A stretch of DNA of 64,000 nucleotides, from positions 363,789,750-363,853,749 of the forward strand of contig CM062814.1 in assembly GCA_031772625.1 (NCBI GenBank), in the 5' to 3' direction. Made by a program: the position numbers and the translations under genes. Source of the stretch: Pinus tabuliformis. Taxonomy: Eukaryota > Streptophyta > Pinopsida > Pinales > Pinaceae. The notes beneath the pieces were generated by a model that was not told where the DNA came from, made no database searches, and saw nothing but the letters and a program-made list of their open reading frames with translations. Below are positions 36,239 through 49,339 of the stretch, in pieces (the first letter of the stretch is position 1; the number at the start of each line of letters is the position of its first letter).

Positions 36239-37480
36239 TTCTTTAATTTCTCAATTATATTTATTTACATTCTGATTGCTTTAGAGTGCTTTTCGTCTTA
36301 TTTAGAAATTATATTTGTATTGATAGATCATCAATTTTGAGGGGTGTTGAGTTAATACAATGTATAGTGAGGAGGGTGGACTGTCGTCAAATCATCCATT
36401 TGTAGTGGTGTTGAATTAATACAATACACGATAAGGAGTCGGGGTTATCTCACTTTGTGCATTGTCAAATAAAAACAAGGTCTAACCTCTGACTAGTCAG
36501 GGTCAGGGACCTCCCACTACGGGTCCCACTAGAATAGGTTGGGAGTTTGGGTTCAACATGACATAGGGATTCAAGCCTTCTTTTCCTTGTTTTATTTTGT
36601 TGTCCATGCACCTCGAATTGTTGAATAACTATTGCGCCCACAACATGAGGTTGGGAGGTTGTATCTTTGTTCACCTTGTAGCTCTTCTTGTGACCTGAAT
36701 TTTCTTCAATACTAGCTATGAGGTTCGTTTAGTGGTCCTTTTTCATTTTAAGGATTGGCTACTAAAATCCCCTTTATTGACCTCATTAAATTTATCAATG
36801 CTCCTTTTGTATTAGTGGTATGAGAAGTTGGACATAAGATTATTTATAATAAAAAAAATTCTCTCGAGCTTTAACCTTTCAACCCAAAAATTACTCTGAC
36901 TCTTTACCCTAGACCTTGTCCCGACTTGGTTTTGAGTCGGTGTCAGAACTTCTAAAGCTATTTAAGTTTTTTGAAGTACCTGCGACTATTCAACTACCCA
37001 ACTTCTAGGTTCTCTATCTGCTAATTTAAAGTAATAATTTTTCTCAACTTGAGCTCCTTTCATTATTCTTAAATTATTCTTGTTTTTTTCAAATAAAATG
37101 AGTCATTTGTTTAGTTTCATTGTAGGTTTTAAATATAGGTTTTGCCAACTGCAACGTTGATCTTACATTGTTTTTCGAAAAATAGTTGATATGTCATTTC
37201 ACATTAATTTGAAATTTGTTGCATGTCATGTGAATTAAACAACTCGATGTCCAAAATTTTCAAAACCTTGTGTTTCTGGTTAAACCTCCTATGTCAATTG
37301 TTCTTTGAAAGGAAAACTCAAAAACCTGAACTTCAACATGAATTTTAGTAGTTTTCTCTATAACCTGCAACTTTTGGTAAGAGGTGATATTTCAAAAGGT
37401 TTCGTTTTATTCAGTTAGACTAGTCTTCATAAAAACTCTTAATTATTTGTTTTATTGTCCATAAAGGCCACAAAATGGGG
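36239..37480. other. Noncoding spacer with diverged repeat
   Basis: No gene is visible. 36517-36662 is the diverged partner of 33036-33170. Short repeats of 'gtgttgaattaatacaat' occur near 36345 and 36405. Confidence 0.5.
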
Positions 37481-40160
37481 AAAAAGAACAAATCCCCTCC
37501 TTCAAGTTAAGGAGTTCAGAATATTAAAGAAAAACTAAAAGAGGTAGAAGATCCATAACCAAGAATTTATTATATGAACTCAGCTTTGATTTCCAATACT
37601 ATAATCAAAATGCAAGACACATGTAAGATGAAATGGGAGGAAATTTATAATTTCTTTGAGAATAGGGAGTGTCTAAAGTTAGAAAGTTCTAGTAAGGATA
37701 AAATCACACTGTACAGGAACATTAGAAGGATAGAATTACACATGGTTTCTGCTAGGTCTAAAATATTTCCTTATTATGACATGATACAATGGATTTTGGG
37801 TCATATTAACATTCATATATGAGCAATTACAACTTCCAATAGAAATGTGATAGCATCCTGGAGGTCAGACACCCTTTCAACAATTTATAAGCCAAGTTCT
37901 CCTAACCCATTCTTTAGTTCTAAGTTTCTTGTTAATTTCAACAACATAGTTTTTAAACGAAGTGGGAAAAATTATGATAAATTGATTGAAGATTGGTTGT
38001 AGGACGAGAAAGAGGGCTTCAAATTCAAATCATTTAAGAATTTCCCTGTTTTTATTTTCGAAAGGCCTTTTAGGTTCATCATCAAAATGTTGTCCATATT
38101 ATATGGAGAAAATGACCTTGAGCATTGCAAAACGTAGTGGTTCTTGTTGATTCACAGTATCCACCATGACTCAAAAGGTTTCAATTGGGCTGAAATGTTG
38201 TCTCAAAACATGACAGATGCATTGAAGTTGGCAGTTTCATGCCCTCCAAGCCATGGACACATTTTTTTATGTCTTATTATCTCATGGACATTATGATTGT
38301 CTCTTCCCCTTTTCCTCTCATGAAGCGGAATTATCCCACTAACGATTAGCCGCCCATTCAGAATTATGCTTCAATGTTATTGGAAAGTAATTATAAATTT
38401 CATTTTTATGACATTTACAATTATGTAATGATCCCTCTACATGAAGTCATCTTTGGCAGTGCTTCTCCAAGGATTAGCCAAGATTTTAAAGAGGCACTTG
38501 ATCAAATATGAGAGTAGTTCATTGAAGAGTTGGTTTCCTATATTAGAATATATGGGAGTGAGGTCTGTCCACATGTATTGTGAATGTAGATTCTTGAAAG
38601 AATTTCTCATAGAGAAGTAACAAATCAAACAACATTAAATGGTCAAGTATGAAATATGAGTAAACTTGAGAAGAATATTTGTCCAAATTTTCCAATTATG
38701 TTTAGAAGAATAAAATTGAGGGATAGAGATCATGCATTTAAGGAAGCTGAAGAACTTAACAAGCTTGGTTTAACTCATTGCCCCATTTTTTTATGACCCT
38801 ATTCGAATAATAAATGATCATTATAAGGTTGTAAGATATATAAAAACTTTTACTCATCAAAAGCCTCCTTTTGATGATGTTTTCATAAACATTTATAGTT
38901 TTGATCATGTGATTGAAAGAGGAAAACTAAAGAGTCGAGGATAGGGAAAAACTTTAGGAATTTAGGGAAAACACTTATGAAGATTTTATTAAACAAAAAT
39001 GTGTGTTGTCTTATATTATAATTGAAGATTTGAAATCTTTTAAATGTATGAAAGTTAATTTTTCTCAGAGTCTTTTAGAACCAATGTCTTCTTCTGAATA
39101 CTTTCAAAAAAATCAAATTGAAAATATGTGTGATGTTTTTGTTACGGTCCAACAATCAAAAATTCCTAAACCTAGAAAATATGTTAATGTTAAATAACAA
39201 CAATGAAAGTATTGAATCTTTGGTTGAAGAAGATAGAAGTGTTAAAGTAATTGTTTCACCAATTCTCCAATGGGAAAAAAAATTTACAACCTCAGCACAT
39301 TCCTAAAACCACTAAGAAGGACAAGAGACTCATGTATGCTTCATTAGACTGTAGAGAAACAAAAGCAAAGGAAATCCAAGTGTTGACCAAGAAATCCATT
39401 GAAAATTTCATCCAGGTATGGAAGATTGGGACAAACTTCAATGAATAATTTGTTCTTCCATGATCCAAATGAATAAGGGAGGCAGTCCCAGGTTCTCTGA
39501 ATCAACAATAGAAAAAAGATTGCACAATAAAAGATCCGAGAGAGATGACTAAAACCAAAATTTGGATGGAACAAACTTTCCAAAACTTTCTGCAATTTCC
39601 TTTTGAAAAGATCAAACTTATTTCAAAATTTGAGGTTAAGTATAATAAAAAGAAAAGGTTTATTGATAATTTATTGTCAATGTGCTAGGTCAACATTTTT
39701 CATTTCCATCTTATTCACGTTTCTACAATTTCTCAAGTGTATACAAATTGGGTAAGATTTATCCAAACAAATTCTCTTCATCAACACACCATTGAATATA
39801 AGGAATCTAAAGACAAAGAGAAAGTTTTAAATATTTTTCCACTTTATCTAGGAAATTATCCTTAGATAAGGACATTATCTCATTTTGAGCATCATCACTC
39901 ACTAAAGAAAATATTGAAGATTTTGTAATTATTTGAGTATTTATATGGTCTCTTACATTGATGCAAGAATCGATGAGTTGTGGAATTGAAGGCCTGAAAT
40001 CTATAATCAATTTTTGAGGCTAATATATTCTGAAGACAAAATTGAGCATTGAATATGTTTATGAGTTAAGTTTCTCACATCTTGTCATCATTTTAATTAG
40101 TTAATATATGCATCTGGTATTCATTTTATAAAATTATTCATATTCAACTCTCATTGAATC
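37481..40160 (+). pseudogene. Decayed retroelement-type reading frame of unknown family, 5' part
   Basis: From about 37481 to 38800 a plus-strand frame reads nearly continuously for about 430 codons, broken only by isolated stops and one frameshift in a T run near 38265. Early stops (37820 and ones near 38000 and 38135) sit at codons one transition from Arg, Gln or Trp. Blocks include 'WEEIYNFFENRECLKLESSS', 'FKSFKNFPVFIFERPFRFII', 'HDSKGFNWAEMLSQNM' and 'RDHAFKEAEELNKLGL'. Weaker open pieces continue to about 39900. It is cut at 40160 by a gypsy element, and gag-like sequence resumes at 46576. It is probably the first protein of an old LTR element; I cannot name the family. Confidence 0.5.
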
Positions 40161-41088
40161 TGATCTATAAACTGTCGTTGATATTCCACTGGACAGTTCA
40201 TCACAACATATCTGATAATATTATGTTAAAAATCTCAGACTCTACACTATTATATTTTTATTTAATTTCTAGATCTGTAAAATTAGTTCTAAGTAGGGCA
40301 TGAATGTAAAAGTAAATCAAGCATAAAAGTATAGATCGACAAAATAAGCTCACACACACATAAGACACATGATACTCTCTCTGGGAAACCCTTTCGAGAG
40401 AAAACCCAACTGGAAGGTGAGGCCGCTTCATTCTCTTTCTCTGTCTGGAAATATGGCTGCAGATACAAAGAAGTAATGCATGTGGCCCGTGGGCTGGTAG
40501 AGTGCATAGATCCTCTCTATTTGCTCTACCTCCTATCTCTCCTGGTTATCTTTTCTCAGTCATGGAACACAATTCTCTTGAAAGAATGGAATGTCTCTTC
40601 CCTGTAGTGGACTGGTTATAATGCAACTCGGTAGCCTACTAGTGGTTAATTTTGACTGCATCAACTCTTAAATGGAGTTACAAAATAGATTCTTATAGAG
40701 TATTTTACATCACAAAATGTGGCTAGCCCCTTTCCATGAATAATGGGAGCTGACACGACATCCTCCCGAACTATAGGTGTGAAAACATGAAGGTCAACTT
40801 CTGAGTGGCATAAATTTTTCATACAGACTCTGATTGGCATGATTCATGTGCAGATGGAAATATTTTTGTGTGTAGAATATCATGGAAAGGTGTGGCACCA
40901 AAGAGGACAATTTTTTCCCCCCAAAAATGTCATTTGATGTCTCAAAATGCTCCTGGAAGGTTATAGACCTCGTTTTTCCAAACCGGGTCCTACCGATAAA
41001 AACAATCCTATGAGTCGATTCCTCCACTTTTTCCACTCCATATGCATCGAGATGGATGAAAAAGAATATAATGATCAAATTCAGATCA
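40161..41088 (-). repeat. 3' LTR of the minus-strand gypsy element
   Basis: 928 bp, collinear with 45646-46575. The element-sense start TGATCTGAATTTG lies next to the PPT. Confidence 0.9.
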
Positions 41089-41102
41089 CACCTCCCCATT
41101 TT
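41089..41102 (-). other. Polypurine tract
   Basis: The minus strand reads AAAATGGGGAGGTG directly before TGATCTG of the 3' LTR. Confidence 0.85.
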
Positions 41103-41341
41103 GGGAGGCTTTTGGTCCCAAAAATATTTTACTGAATGAGGTGAGGAAACTTTTCCTCCACCTTCTCTCTGGTGTACCATTTAGCGTTTCCTAGAAGTTT
41201 TCCCTTCAACCCAATCTACCGAAGGTCTTGTCTCCTTTGTATTGTATTTCTAGACCTCTTCTGCAAAACTGTATCTTCTGTCAACTTTGCCTGAGCATCT
41301 GGTTCCAAATCCTCCACAAAAGGTAGGACTTGTTCCTCTTC

Positions 41342-42329
41342 CTAATCTAGCATGTAAGGCTCAAAGAGTTTCAAATTATCTACATTTACAACTGCATAAA
41401 TGTGCATATATGGCAGTAAACTAAGTTGATATGCATTATCACCCACCTTTTCCAGTATCTCAAAGGGACCATACCTTAGAGCCTTTATTTTCTTAACAGG
41501 CCCTTCCAACCTCTCCTTATTCAATTGTAGCAATACTCTTTCTCCCACCATGAATGATTTATCTATTCTTTGTTGATCATGCCTCGCATTATACTTCACC
41601 CGTGACTTCTGCAGTGTTTCCTAATAATCTCTATAAATTTTCCATCCCTTAAAGCATCTCCTGTAATTTCTTCCTTCACTCCTCCTTACTTCCCATATAT
41701 GCAATATCAAAAGGTGAAGGTGGCAAATATCCAAAACGAGTTTCAAATGGGGACATTCCTGTAGAAGTGTGGACTGCTCTGTTATAAGAATTTTGTATAT
41801 GTACCAGATTTTCATTGCAAGTCTTAGGATACTTCCTGTTGTAACCCCTCAAAAGTTACACCAAAGTCCTATTGACTACTTATGTCTACCCATATGTCTA
41901 TGGATGGAATGTTGTAAATAACTTCAACTTTGTGTCCATCTTCTCCCACAATGTATTCCATAATGCACTAGGAAATATTGTATCCCTGTTTGAAATGATG
42001 TTCCTTTGTATCTGAAAGTGTACCTAGACCTGTCGAAAGAACAACTTTGTTGCTTCTTGACCGTTGATGGTATTTTTACATGGCATTAGAACACACATCT
42101 TACTAAACATCTCAACTACCACGAACATGTAGTCATGTCCCTTCGTGGTTTTTAGTAAACCTCCCACAAAGTCCATGTAAATGCTTTCCCAAGGACGAGT
42201 AGGTATAGGTAAGGGATGATGGAGACCCTGTTTCCTATTGCTAGGCTTGCTGGTACAACAAAGCATACATCCTTTTATGAACCTAGCTACCTGCTCTTGC
42301 ATCTTGGGCCAATACACATACCTATGCAA
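41342..42329 (-). pseudogene. Integrase of the minus-strand gypsy element
   Basis: The N-terminal zinc domain and core start are at 42024-42329 ('YVYWPKMQEQVARFIKGC', 'PWESIYMDFVGGL' with the first catalytic Asp). A degraded core follows. The C-terminal module is at 41342-41599 ('RYGPFEILEKVGDNAYQLSL'). The open pieces lie in separate stretches, so the gene is broken. No chromodomain is evident after the C-terminal module. Confidence 0.88.
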
Positions 42330-42404
42330 GTTAGCCCTGGTCTTCCCTACACCAAAGTGTCATGCAACCTTGGAGGTGTGACCCTCTCTAATCAGCTGCA
42401 ACCA

Positions 42405-42967
42405 CTAACCTTTAGGAACACATAACTTATCCAACATGTAGAGTAACCTATCCTGGAGATGGTAGTCATCGGTGTTGTCGCCATTGTGCACATGACTTTG
42501 ACTCTCCAACTGCAGATACACTTCCTTGAAGTCCTCATCTTCTAAATATGCCTTTATGTATGCATCATGGCTGAATGGCTCCATCTGCATAAGAGTCCCC
42601 AAAGCTGTAATATTTGATGTGGGTGGCCTTGAAAGGATATCGACCAACTTGTTTGTGCCTCCCTTCTTATACTTGATCACCAAATGAAGTTGTTGTAAAA
42701 CCCCATCCACTTGTAGTGCCTGGTCTGTTGTAGCTTATTTTGGGCCTACAAGTACTGTAACTACTAGTGATCTGTGTGGATTATTGTCTTCTTTCCCATC
42801 AGATAGTGCTTACAATTCTTCACATCTTGAACAATGGCATTGAGATCCGTATCGTAGGTAGGGTAATTAAGAACTTCCCCATGATATACTTCAGAATGGT
42901 AGTGAACGGGCCATCCTTCTTGCATCAAGACAACTCCCATAGCATACCCACTCACATCTGTCTCCAC
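42405..42967 (-). pseudogene. RNase H and connection region of the minus-strand gypsy element
   Basis: 42764-42967 reads 'METDVSGYAMGVVLMQEGWP', 'YPTYDTDLNAIVQDVKN' and 'KTIIHTDH', keeping the T-D-V-S and T-D-H acidic residues. 42405-42710 continues 'YKKGGTNKLVDILSRPP', the usual linker to integrase. The two are separated by stops. Confidence 0.88.
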
Positions 42968-43870
42968 TTCAAAGGGTGTTCCAAGTTTGGTAATGCCAGA
43001 ACTGGTGCTTCACTGATATTCTTCTTTAACTCATCGAAATCCTTTTTCTTCCCTTTTCTCCACTGGAAACTCTTGCGACATGTTGTTATGGCATGGAGAA
43101 ATGTTGCTACTGCTAAAAATACGGCTATGAATTTCCTCAGGTACTATTCTACTCCATTGAAACTCCTAACCTCAGTAACATTAGTAGGCATTGAACATTT
43201 CATGATGGCCTCCATCTTGGAAGGATCTATCTTCAATTATCCTCCACCAATCACATACCCCAAATACACCAAGGAGTGTTGTGCACACTCACACTTCTTG
43301 AGATTTTCTAGGAGTTGGTGCTTCTTCAATGTTTCCGTCACCTGCGCCAAATGTGAAATATGTTCCTCCTAGGTAGCACTATATACTAGTATATCATCTA
43401 AATACACAATAACAAATGAATCTATAAAATGGCGAAGTCCATCATTCATTAATCTCATAAATGTAGTTGGTTCATTACATAGGACAAAAGGCATAACTAA
43501 CCACTCATACAAACCTTACCTAGTTTTGAAGGTGATCTTCCATGTATCTTCTTCTTTGACTTGAACTTGGTGCTATCAAGACTTCAAGTCCATCTTTGTG
43601 AAATACTTTGCTTGCTGCAACTGATCTAGCAAATTGTTTATCTTGAGAAGAGGGTATATGTTCTTGAGTGTGATTTTATTCAATGCCCTGTAATCTATAC
43701 ACATCCACCAAGTCCCATCTTATTTTGGTATAATAACGATGGGTGACACACATGGTGATGTACTCGTTTCAACGACACTTTGTTCCAACAGCTTCTGCAA
43801 CTGTTTCTTCACCTCACTTGCTTCTATAATAGACTACATGTACAATCCAATATTTGGCAATGGGGACTAT
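42968..43870 (-). pseudogene. Reverse transcriptase of the minus-strand gypsy element
   Basis: The catalytic Y-L-D-D-I box is encoded on the minus strand at about 43391-43406 and both aspartates are intact. The upstream linker toward protease is at 43867-44082 ('QLEELLQAHKDMFQEPKGLP'). Stops and frame changes break the rest, so no long open frame spans the domain. Confidence 0.8.
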
Positions 43871-44175
43871 GGCAATAGATGGATCTCATGCTCCAATTCT
43901 CTCTTAGGGGGTAACCCTTTAGGCTCTTGGAACATGTCCTTGTGAGCTTGTAATAACTCCTCCAATTGTTGTTTTTGTTTCTTAGTACACCCCTTTACGC
44001 ATGCCTTTCCTCTTATTGCCTCATCTACAGATTGAATTTCTATAAAAAACAATAAAACATACTTCTTGCTGGAACTAATCAATTTCTTTGCTTGGTTGCC
44101 ACTTACCAGTGAAATTTTTGCCTTACCTTTGTGCGCATTGATGATGAATGACTTTCCATCCTTGATGAGCTAGTA

Positions 44176-44655
44176 CTAGTTAGGTCTCCTCATGAATATT
44201 GCATCACACATGTACATGTATGGACTCAGAAACACGACTCCACATACATCAAGGGAAACCACATCCAAATCTACTTCATCAATAAATTCAGCACTGATAG
44301 AAAATCTAATTTTACAGTGTTTTGTTACCTTCAACTCTGCATCCTTATGTACCCATCCTAGTGGATATGGGTTTGGATGATCACAAACTTCCAGCCCCAA
44401 ATTCTTGACCAAATCTGTTGCAATGATATTTGTTTGTGATCCTGAGTCAAATAAAGCATCAATCTTTGTCTTCTTGACCTTAATCTTTACATGGAAGAGT
44501 TTGGTCATTTCTTTCTCTTCTTGTTGTTGAAGGCTACTCAGGTTCACCTCCTTCTGCGCTGATGTATAAATGATCTTCTCATCCACGTCTAAGCTGCTTC
44601 CAACTTGGTTGCTCGATTCAATGGCCATCAATGTTGCAGTGGTTTCTAGGGTCAT
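44176..44655 (-). pseudogene. Aspartic protease domain of the minus-strand gypsy element
   Basis: A 159-codon open stretch contains the active-site box 'IDALFDSGSQTNIIATDLV' (D-S-G-S) and the downstream 'DLDVVSLDVCGVVFLSPYMY' block. In relatives the last part reads D-V-x-L-G-x-P-Y, so a leucine-glycine pair is changed here. Confidence 0.9.
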
Positions 44656-44659
44656 TGCA

Positions 44660-45520
44660 TTGGTGTGCTTTGATTGTCGTATTTTTATATTTTCCCCTTT
44701 TTGATTCTTCTTCCCCTCCTTAGAAGCATCTTATTGCTCCCTTCGCCTCGATCCACTTGATTGCACTCTTTTCAAGCTTATGTTCTCCAGATACTGTGCC
44801 TATACACAAGCATCATCCACCATTTTGGGATTGAACAACATCCCTTGCTCATGCAGATGGCGATGCAGACCCCCAAAACAATTGACGAGTACATCTGGGA
44901 TCTTTCGAGAGATACACAAAATTATAGTGATCTTTATGAATTCTGTGGTGTACTCCTGCATGCTTTGGCCCAACTTTTGCTTGAAGTAATGCCACTGGAT
45001 CCACTAGTCTTCCACATACCCATTGGGATAAAAATGTGAATTAACGAGTGTTTTGAAATCCTCCCACTTATTCACTAGAGGTTCCCCCTCCAACCTCAGG
45101 GTTTCCATCTGGATCTCCCACTAAGTAAGCGCATGGCCCTCCAATTTCAGCCACACAAATGAGATATTCTGCCCTTCCTCGATCTGATGGGCACTGAAAT
45201 AAAATTCCAATTTCTACAACCAGTGGTTCAGCTTTAGAGTTTTGATCTCACTATGGTACGACTTGATATCAACTTTTGTTTCCACTTTAAACAGGGATTG
45301 GTTCATGACACTTGAACTAGGTTGGTCTTTTCTTAGTTCTTTCTTTGGTTGGTTATCTGCACGTTCCCGATATCTTGATCCCTCTTCTGATTTTTCCTCT
45401 GCATTCAAACCCCATTCTTCTCCATATATCCTCATATTATTGCTTAGGACTTCCATGAGGAGGTTTACATTGTGTTTTATATCTACGACTTGTTCTTTGA
45501 GCTGAGAAAACATCACCTCT
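44660..45520 (-). pseudogene. gag of the minus-strand gypsy element
   Basis: 45214-45516 gives the N-terminal coiled-coil-like part ('QLKEQVVDIKHNVNLLMEVL') up to 'IKTLKLNHWL'. The frame then continues past stops through capsid-type sequence such as 'LRLEGEPLVNKWEDFK' and 'WIQWHYFKQKLGQSMQEY' to about 44660. Several TAG stops replace expected Trp or Gln codons. Confidence 0.8.
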
Positions 45521-45631
45521 ATAAGATTACAATGTTAATTTACAAATTCATGGGCCATGACTAAGGTTTTACGATTTTTGGCATCGCCGATCTAGATCCC
45601 TTCAATCTGCACAATTTACCAGAAGAAACAT

Positions 45632-45643
45632 GCTCTTATAACA
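45632..45643 (-). other. Primer-binding site of the minus-strand gypsy element
   Basis: The minus strand reads TGTTATAAGAGC two bases after the 5' LTR; 10 of 12 bases match the initiator-tRNA-Met type. Confidence 0.7.
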
Positions 45644-45645
45644 AA

Positions 45646-46575
45646 TGATATGTAAACTAACGTGGATATTTCACTAGATAGTTCGTCACAACAGATCTGA
45701 TAATATTATATTAAAAATCTGAGACTCTACACTATTACAGTTTAATTGAAATTCTAGATCTGTAAAATTAATTGTAATTAGTGCATGCATGTAAAATTAA
45801 ATCAAGCAGAAAATTAGAGAACAACAAAATATGCTCACACATACACAATACACACGATATGCTCTCTGGGAAACCCTTTCAGGAGAAAACCCAGCTGGAA
45901 GGTGAGGTCGCTTCGCTCTATTTCTCTATTTCGAAATGTGGCTGCAGATACAAAGAAGTAATGCATGTGGCCTGTGGGCTCCTACAGTGCACATATACTC
46001 TCAGTGTTCTCTACCTCCTATCTCTCCTGGCTATCTTTGGTTAGCTATGGAACAAAATTGTCTTGAAAGAATGGAATGCCTCTTCCCACTAGTGGCCTAG
46101 CTATAACACAAAACGATAACCTACTAGTGGTTAATTTTTACTACATCAACTCTTAACTAGAGTTACAAAATAGACTCTTCTAGACTTGTTTACATCACAA
46201 ACAAGTGGCTAGCCCCTTTTACATGAATAATGGGGGTTGATGTGGAATCCTCATAGATTATAGGTATGAAAACAAGATGGTCAACTTGTGAGTGGTATAA
46301 CTTTTTCGTACAGACTCCGATTGACGCGATTCTTGCGTCGTTGGAAATCTTTCTGTGTGTAGAATAACATGAAAATGTGTAGCACTAAAGATGAAATTTT
46401 TATCCCCAAAAAAATTTCATTTGATGCCTCCAAATGTTGTTGAAAGGTTTTAGACCTCGTTTTGCCAATGTGGGTCCTCCCGGTAAAAGCCATGACATGA
46501 GTTGATTCCTCCAGTTTTTCCACTCCAAATGCATCGAGATGGAAGACAAACAATACACTGGTCCAATTTGGATTA
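45646..46575 (-). repeat. 5' LTR of the minus-strand gypsy element
   Basis: 930 bp, collinear with 40161-41088, with scattered differences of roughly one in eight to ten bases by eye, so the insertion is old. Confidence 0.88.
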
Positions 46576-48195
46576 AAATATTTTGATATTCTATTAAGAT
46601 ATGTTGCTGTGTATTTTTACTGTCATACAAATATTATGAATTGTTTGTTGTTTATGTACTTATTTGATAGTGAAATCTAAAACCAAAACAAGTTTCATTT
46701 TTAGTTTAACAATTTATTCATAAACATCTTGTGTCGCTAGATGGAACTGGATTCCAATGATATTCAAACATGCATAATATTTTATCTTAAATATTATGTT
46801 TGAATGAAACCCTCATCCCACCACCTTCACTATTCTTTGTTCCATCAAATCAAGATTATTGTGCATCAATGATAGTTTGTATATTTTTTGTAGATAACTG
46901 TAAGTACAAAAATATGTCATATGTTTTCCCTATTTTTCAATTTAATCTAGATGGACTCATCATTTCTGAGGAGTGCGTTACACAATTTATGTTATCCCTG
47001 AAACTAGAAGCAGTTTAACATGAAGATCAATTCTTTTTTTATATGTTGCATGGGTTGAGAGATCCTCTAAAAATATTTGTTAAATTCTATGAAAATAGGT
47101 CTATGGATGGTCTTTTCAATGCTAGATTATTCTAAGTTTGTTGTTATCTACTCATATTCTTGTATTTACTCTTACAAATCTAAATCAATGGGTCGTCGAT
47201 AGGAGCCTTTATCGTTTTATGTTTTCCTTTTGATTTAGTTAGATTTGGACAAATGCATTTGCATCTTAGACTAACTACATTTAATTATTTAATTTTTAAA
47301 ACCTTAAATGGTTGACCCTGACCATAGTTAGTAAAGCCCCACCCTAGTAATTGCTACAAAGCTACATTTTGATCTAATTGTATTTTTTCATTAAGTGTGA
47401 CTCATGTTATTGGCTAAGCTCATTTTGACCCATCAACTAAAGACAAGTAAATCTTTGCATTTAGGCATATTAATCAATTCTAATGTTTCATATTAAAATT
47501 TAAAAATTGTTTAGGGAAGTGGAATATGTTAATTTATTACCCACACACTAGAAACATATAATATTACTAGCTAAATCAGGTCATAGTTGGAAATAATTCA
47601 TTGAAATCTCTGTCATTTCTCAAGAAAAAGTATGATTATGAAGAAAGTTATACTGAATTTGATACAATACATAGGAATGGAAATGAACCTATGGGCAATT
47701 TACTTCAAAGCTTATGGAAAATTTTTGTGGGATTCCTAAAAGTGACAGACCATCCATCCATTAAACAGTTGAATAGTTTTCATGCCTTCTCTTTTCCCCT
47801 AATGAAGATGATTTTCCCTTTGGAAATGACAAGAATTTAATGTTATGCAGACTTTATTTCTCTTCACTTTTGAAATTTGCAATGAAAGTGTTCACAATTA
47901 TCTTGTAGATTCAAGCGCTTCAACAAAAGCATTCTTAATTGTGAAAATGTCAAATATTAAAATGAATTTTACTGAATCAATTAAATATTTCAACCAAAGA
48001 TTTTGTTCTATTCTTAATGGAATACTGAAAAAGGGAGATCATGTGTTAACCAAGGTTTATACTACCGCCCTTCCCTCAAATGTGGCTTTTGCCACTATTG
48101 GAGTATATAAAGAAATATCAACATTAAATATGGAGCAAGCTTTAAATATCGAAAAGCAAATTCTTAAAATAGCATTTCCAAGAAAAAAATTTTAA
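46576..48195 (+). pseudogene. Decayed gag-like frame, 3' part of the older plus-strand element
   Basis: Plus-strand open pieces at 46800-47018, 47601-47840 and 47845-48195 sit in the same orientation as 37481-40160 across the gypsy insertion. The last piece reads 'ESIKYFNQRFCSILNGILKK', 'TKVYTTALPSNVAFAT' and 'LNMEQALNIEKQILKI', a layout typical of Ty3/gypsy capsid regions. The part between them has many stops. Together with 37481-40160 it is probably one old element cut in two by the insertion. Confidence 0.55.
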
Positions 48196-49339
48196 GTAGT
48201 AAAACTAAAACATTATGTTTTGTTTATTTTATATATTAGTTAAAATGTTATGTTTTAATTTATTTTAATAATATAAATAATTAATATACGAAATTCATTT
48301 TGTTGCTTTCCCAAATTTATCGTGCTAATTTTTAAATAATGGTTTTCTTTTTTATAAATTTTCATTATTAATTTATAATTTCATAATAATAAATACAAAA
48401 TACTTTTAAAAATTAATGATTTCTCAAAAATTATTCAGTCACACAATGCAACATCAGGCTCAAGTTCTATGAGTTGATTTCCTAGAAAGATATTAGCAGA
48501 GCCGACCCTGACTATGTCGTCTTCGCATCGATTTCATTGCCTCCATGAGATTGTATTAATTATTGAGATTATTGACACACAACGCTCCCTCAGAGGCCAG
48601 ACTTTGTTTCTTGTTGACTAGTCTATTACGACTGTGTAAATTTAATTTAACCAATGCATGTTTTAGATAGGCAATTGAGAAAGGTCACAAAATATAGAGT
48701 TATCAACAATGCATATAGTACCTTTTTTTTAAATGAAAAATTAAGAAAATTTAAAAAAATAATAAAACTTCTATTTTTTACAAAATTATGCTATATTTGG
48801 TTTTTCAAACTAATTTTAATCTTAATTTTAATTCATTATATAAATAGAATATATTGTGTTTCAAATATCGCTACCTTAAATGCATTGTGCATAGGTATAT
48901 GGTTGGACGTTTTTGCAAGGAGCCTAAAGCCACCATTATAACTAACATTTGGATCTTCCAACTTCGACATTTTTTGTGATTTTGCAAGATACTTGGTTTT
49001 AGCAAATTAAATACAAATATGGAAATTTTTCAATCCAATAGCATAATAATTTTATATTATGATTGTTCTACTTTAAAAAACATTGTGATTTTGTAAAATG
49101 CTTTGGTCAAAAAAATATTAGCTACGAAACAACAAACTTAAAAAAACATGGTTAATTGAAGGTCAGTACAATCAAACTCAATGTTTTATGCACATAAAAT
49201 TCAAAACTAACACTTATACCTTGCCCATTATTATGACGAAATCTCTCTCAATCACCCCCAATGAATGGCTTGTTTTTTGTAATTATATTTATGCTAAGAA
49301 AGAGTATCTAAAGTGTAACCTTTCTTCAAATGTGGCAAT
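48196..49339. other. AT-rich spacer
   Basis: No gene is visible. Short frames have no motif. I could not find an LTR end for the older plus-strand element here. Confidence 0.55.

Larger units (their letters stand above)
40161..46575 (-). mobile_element. Complete minus-strand Ty3/gypsy LTR retrotransposon, decayed
   Basis: 6415 bp with LTRs at 45646-46575 (5') and 40161-41088 (3'), an initiator-Met-like PBS, gag, protease, RT, RNase H, integrase and a PPT, all in minus-strand order. Gag, pol and integrase are broken by stops and frameshifts. Flanks gaatc and aaata do not match, so no target duplication is visible. It interrupts an older plus-strand retroelement frame. Confidence 0.93.

Noticed and set aside
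42767-43372. 201-codon plus-strand frame
   Set aside because: It is antisense to the RT and RNase H region of the minus-strand gypsy element, which has clear motifs.
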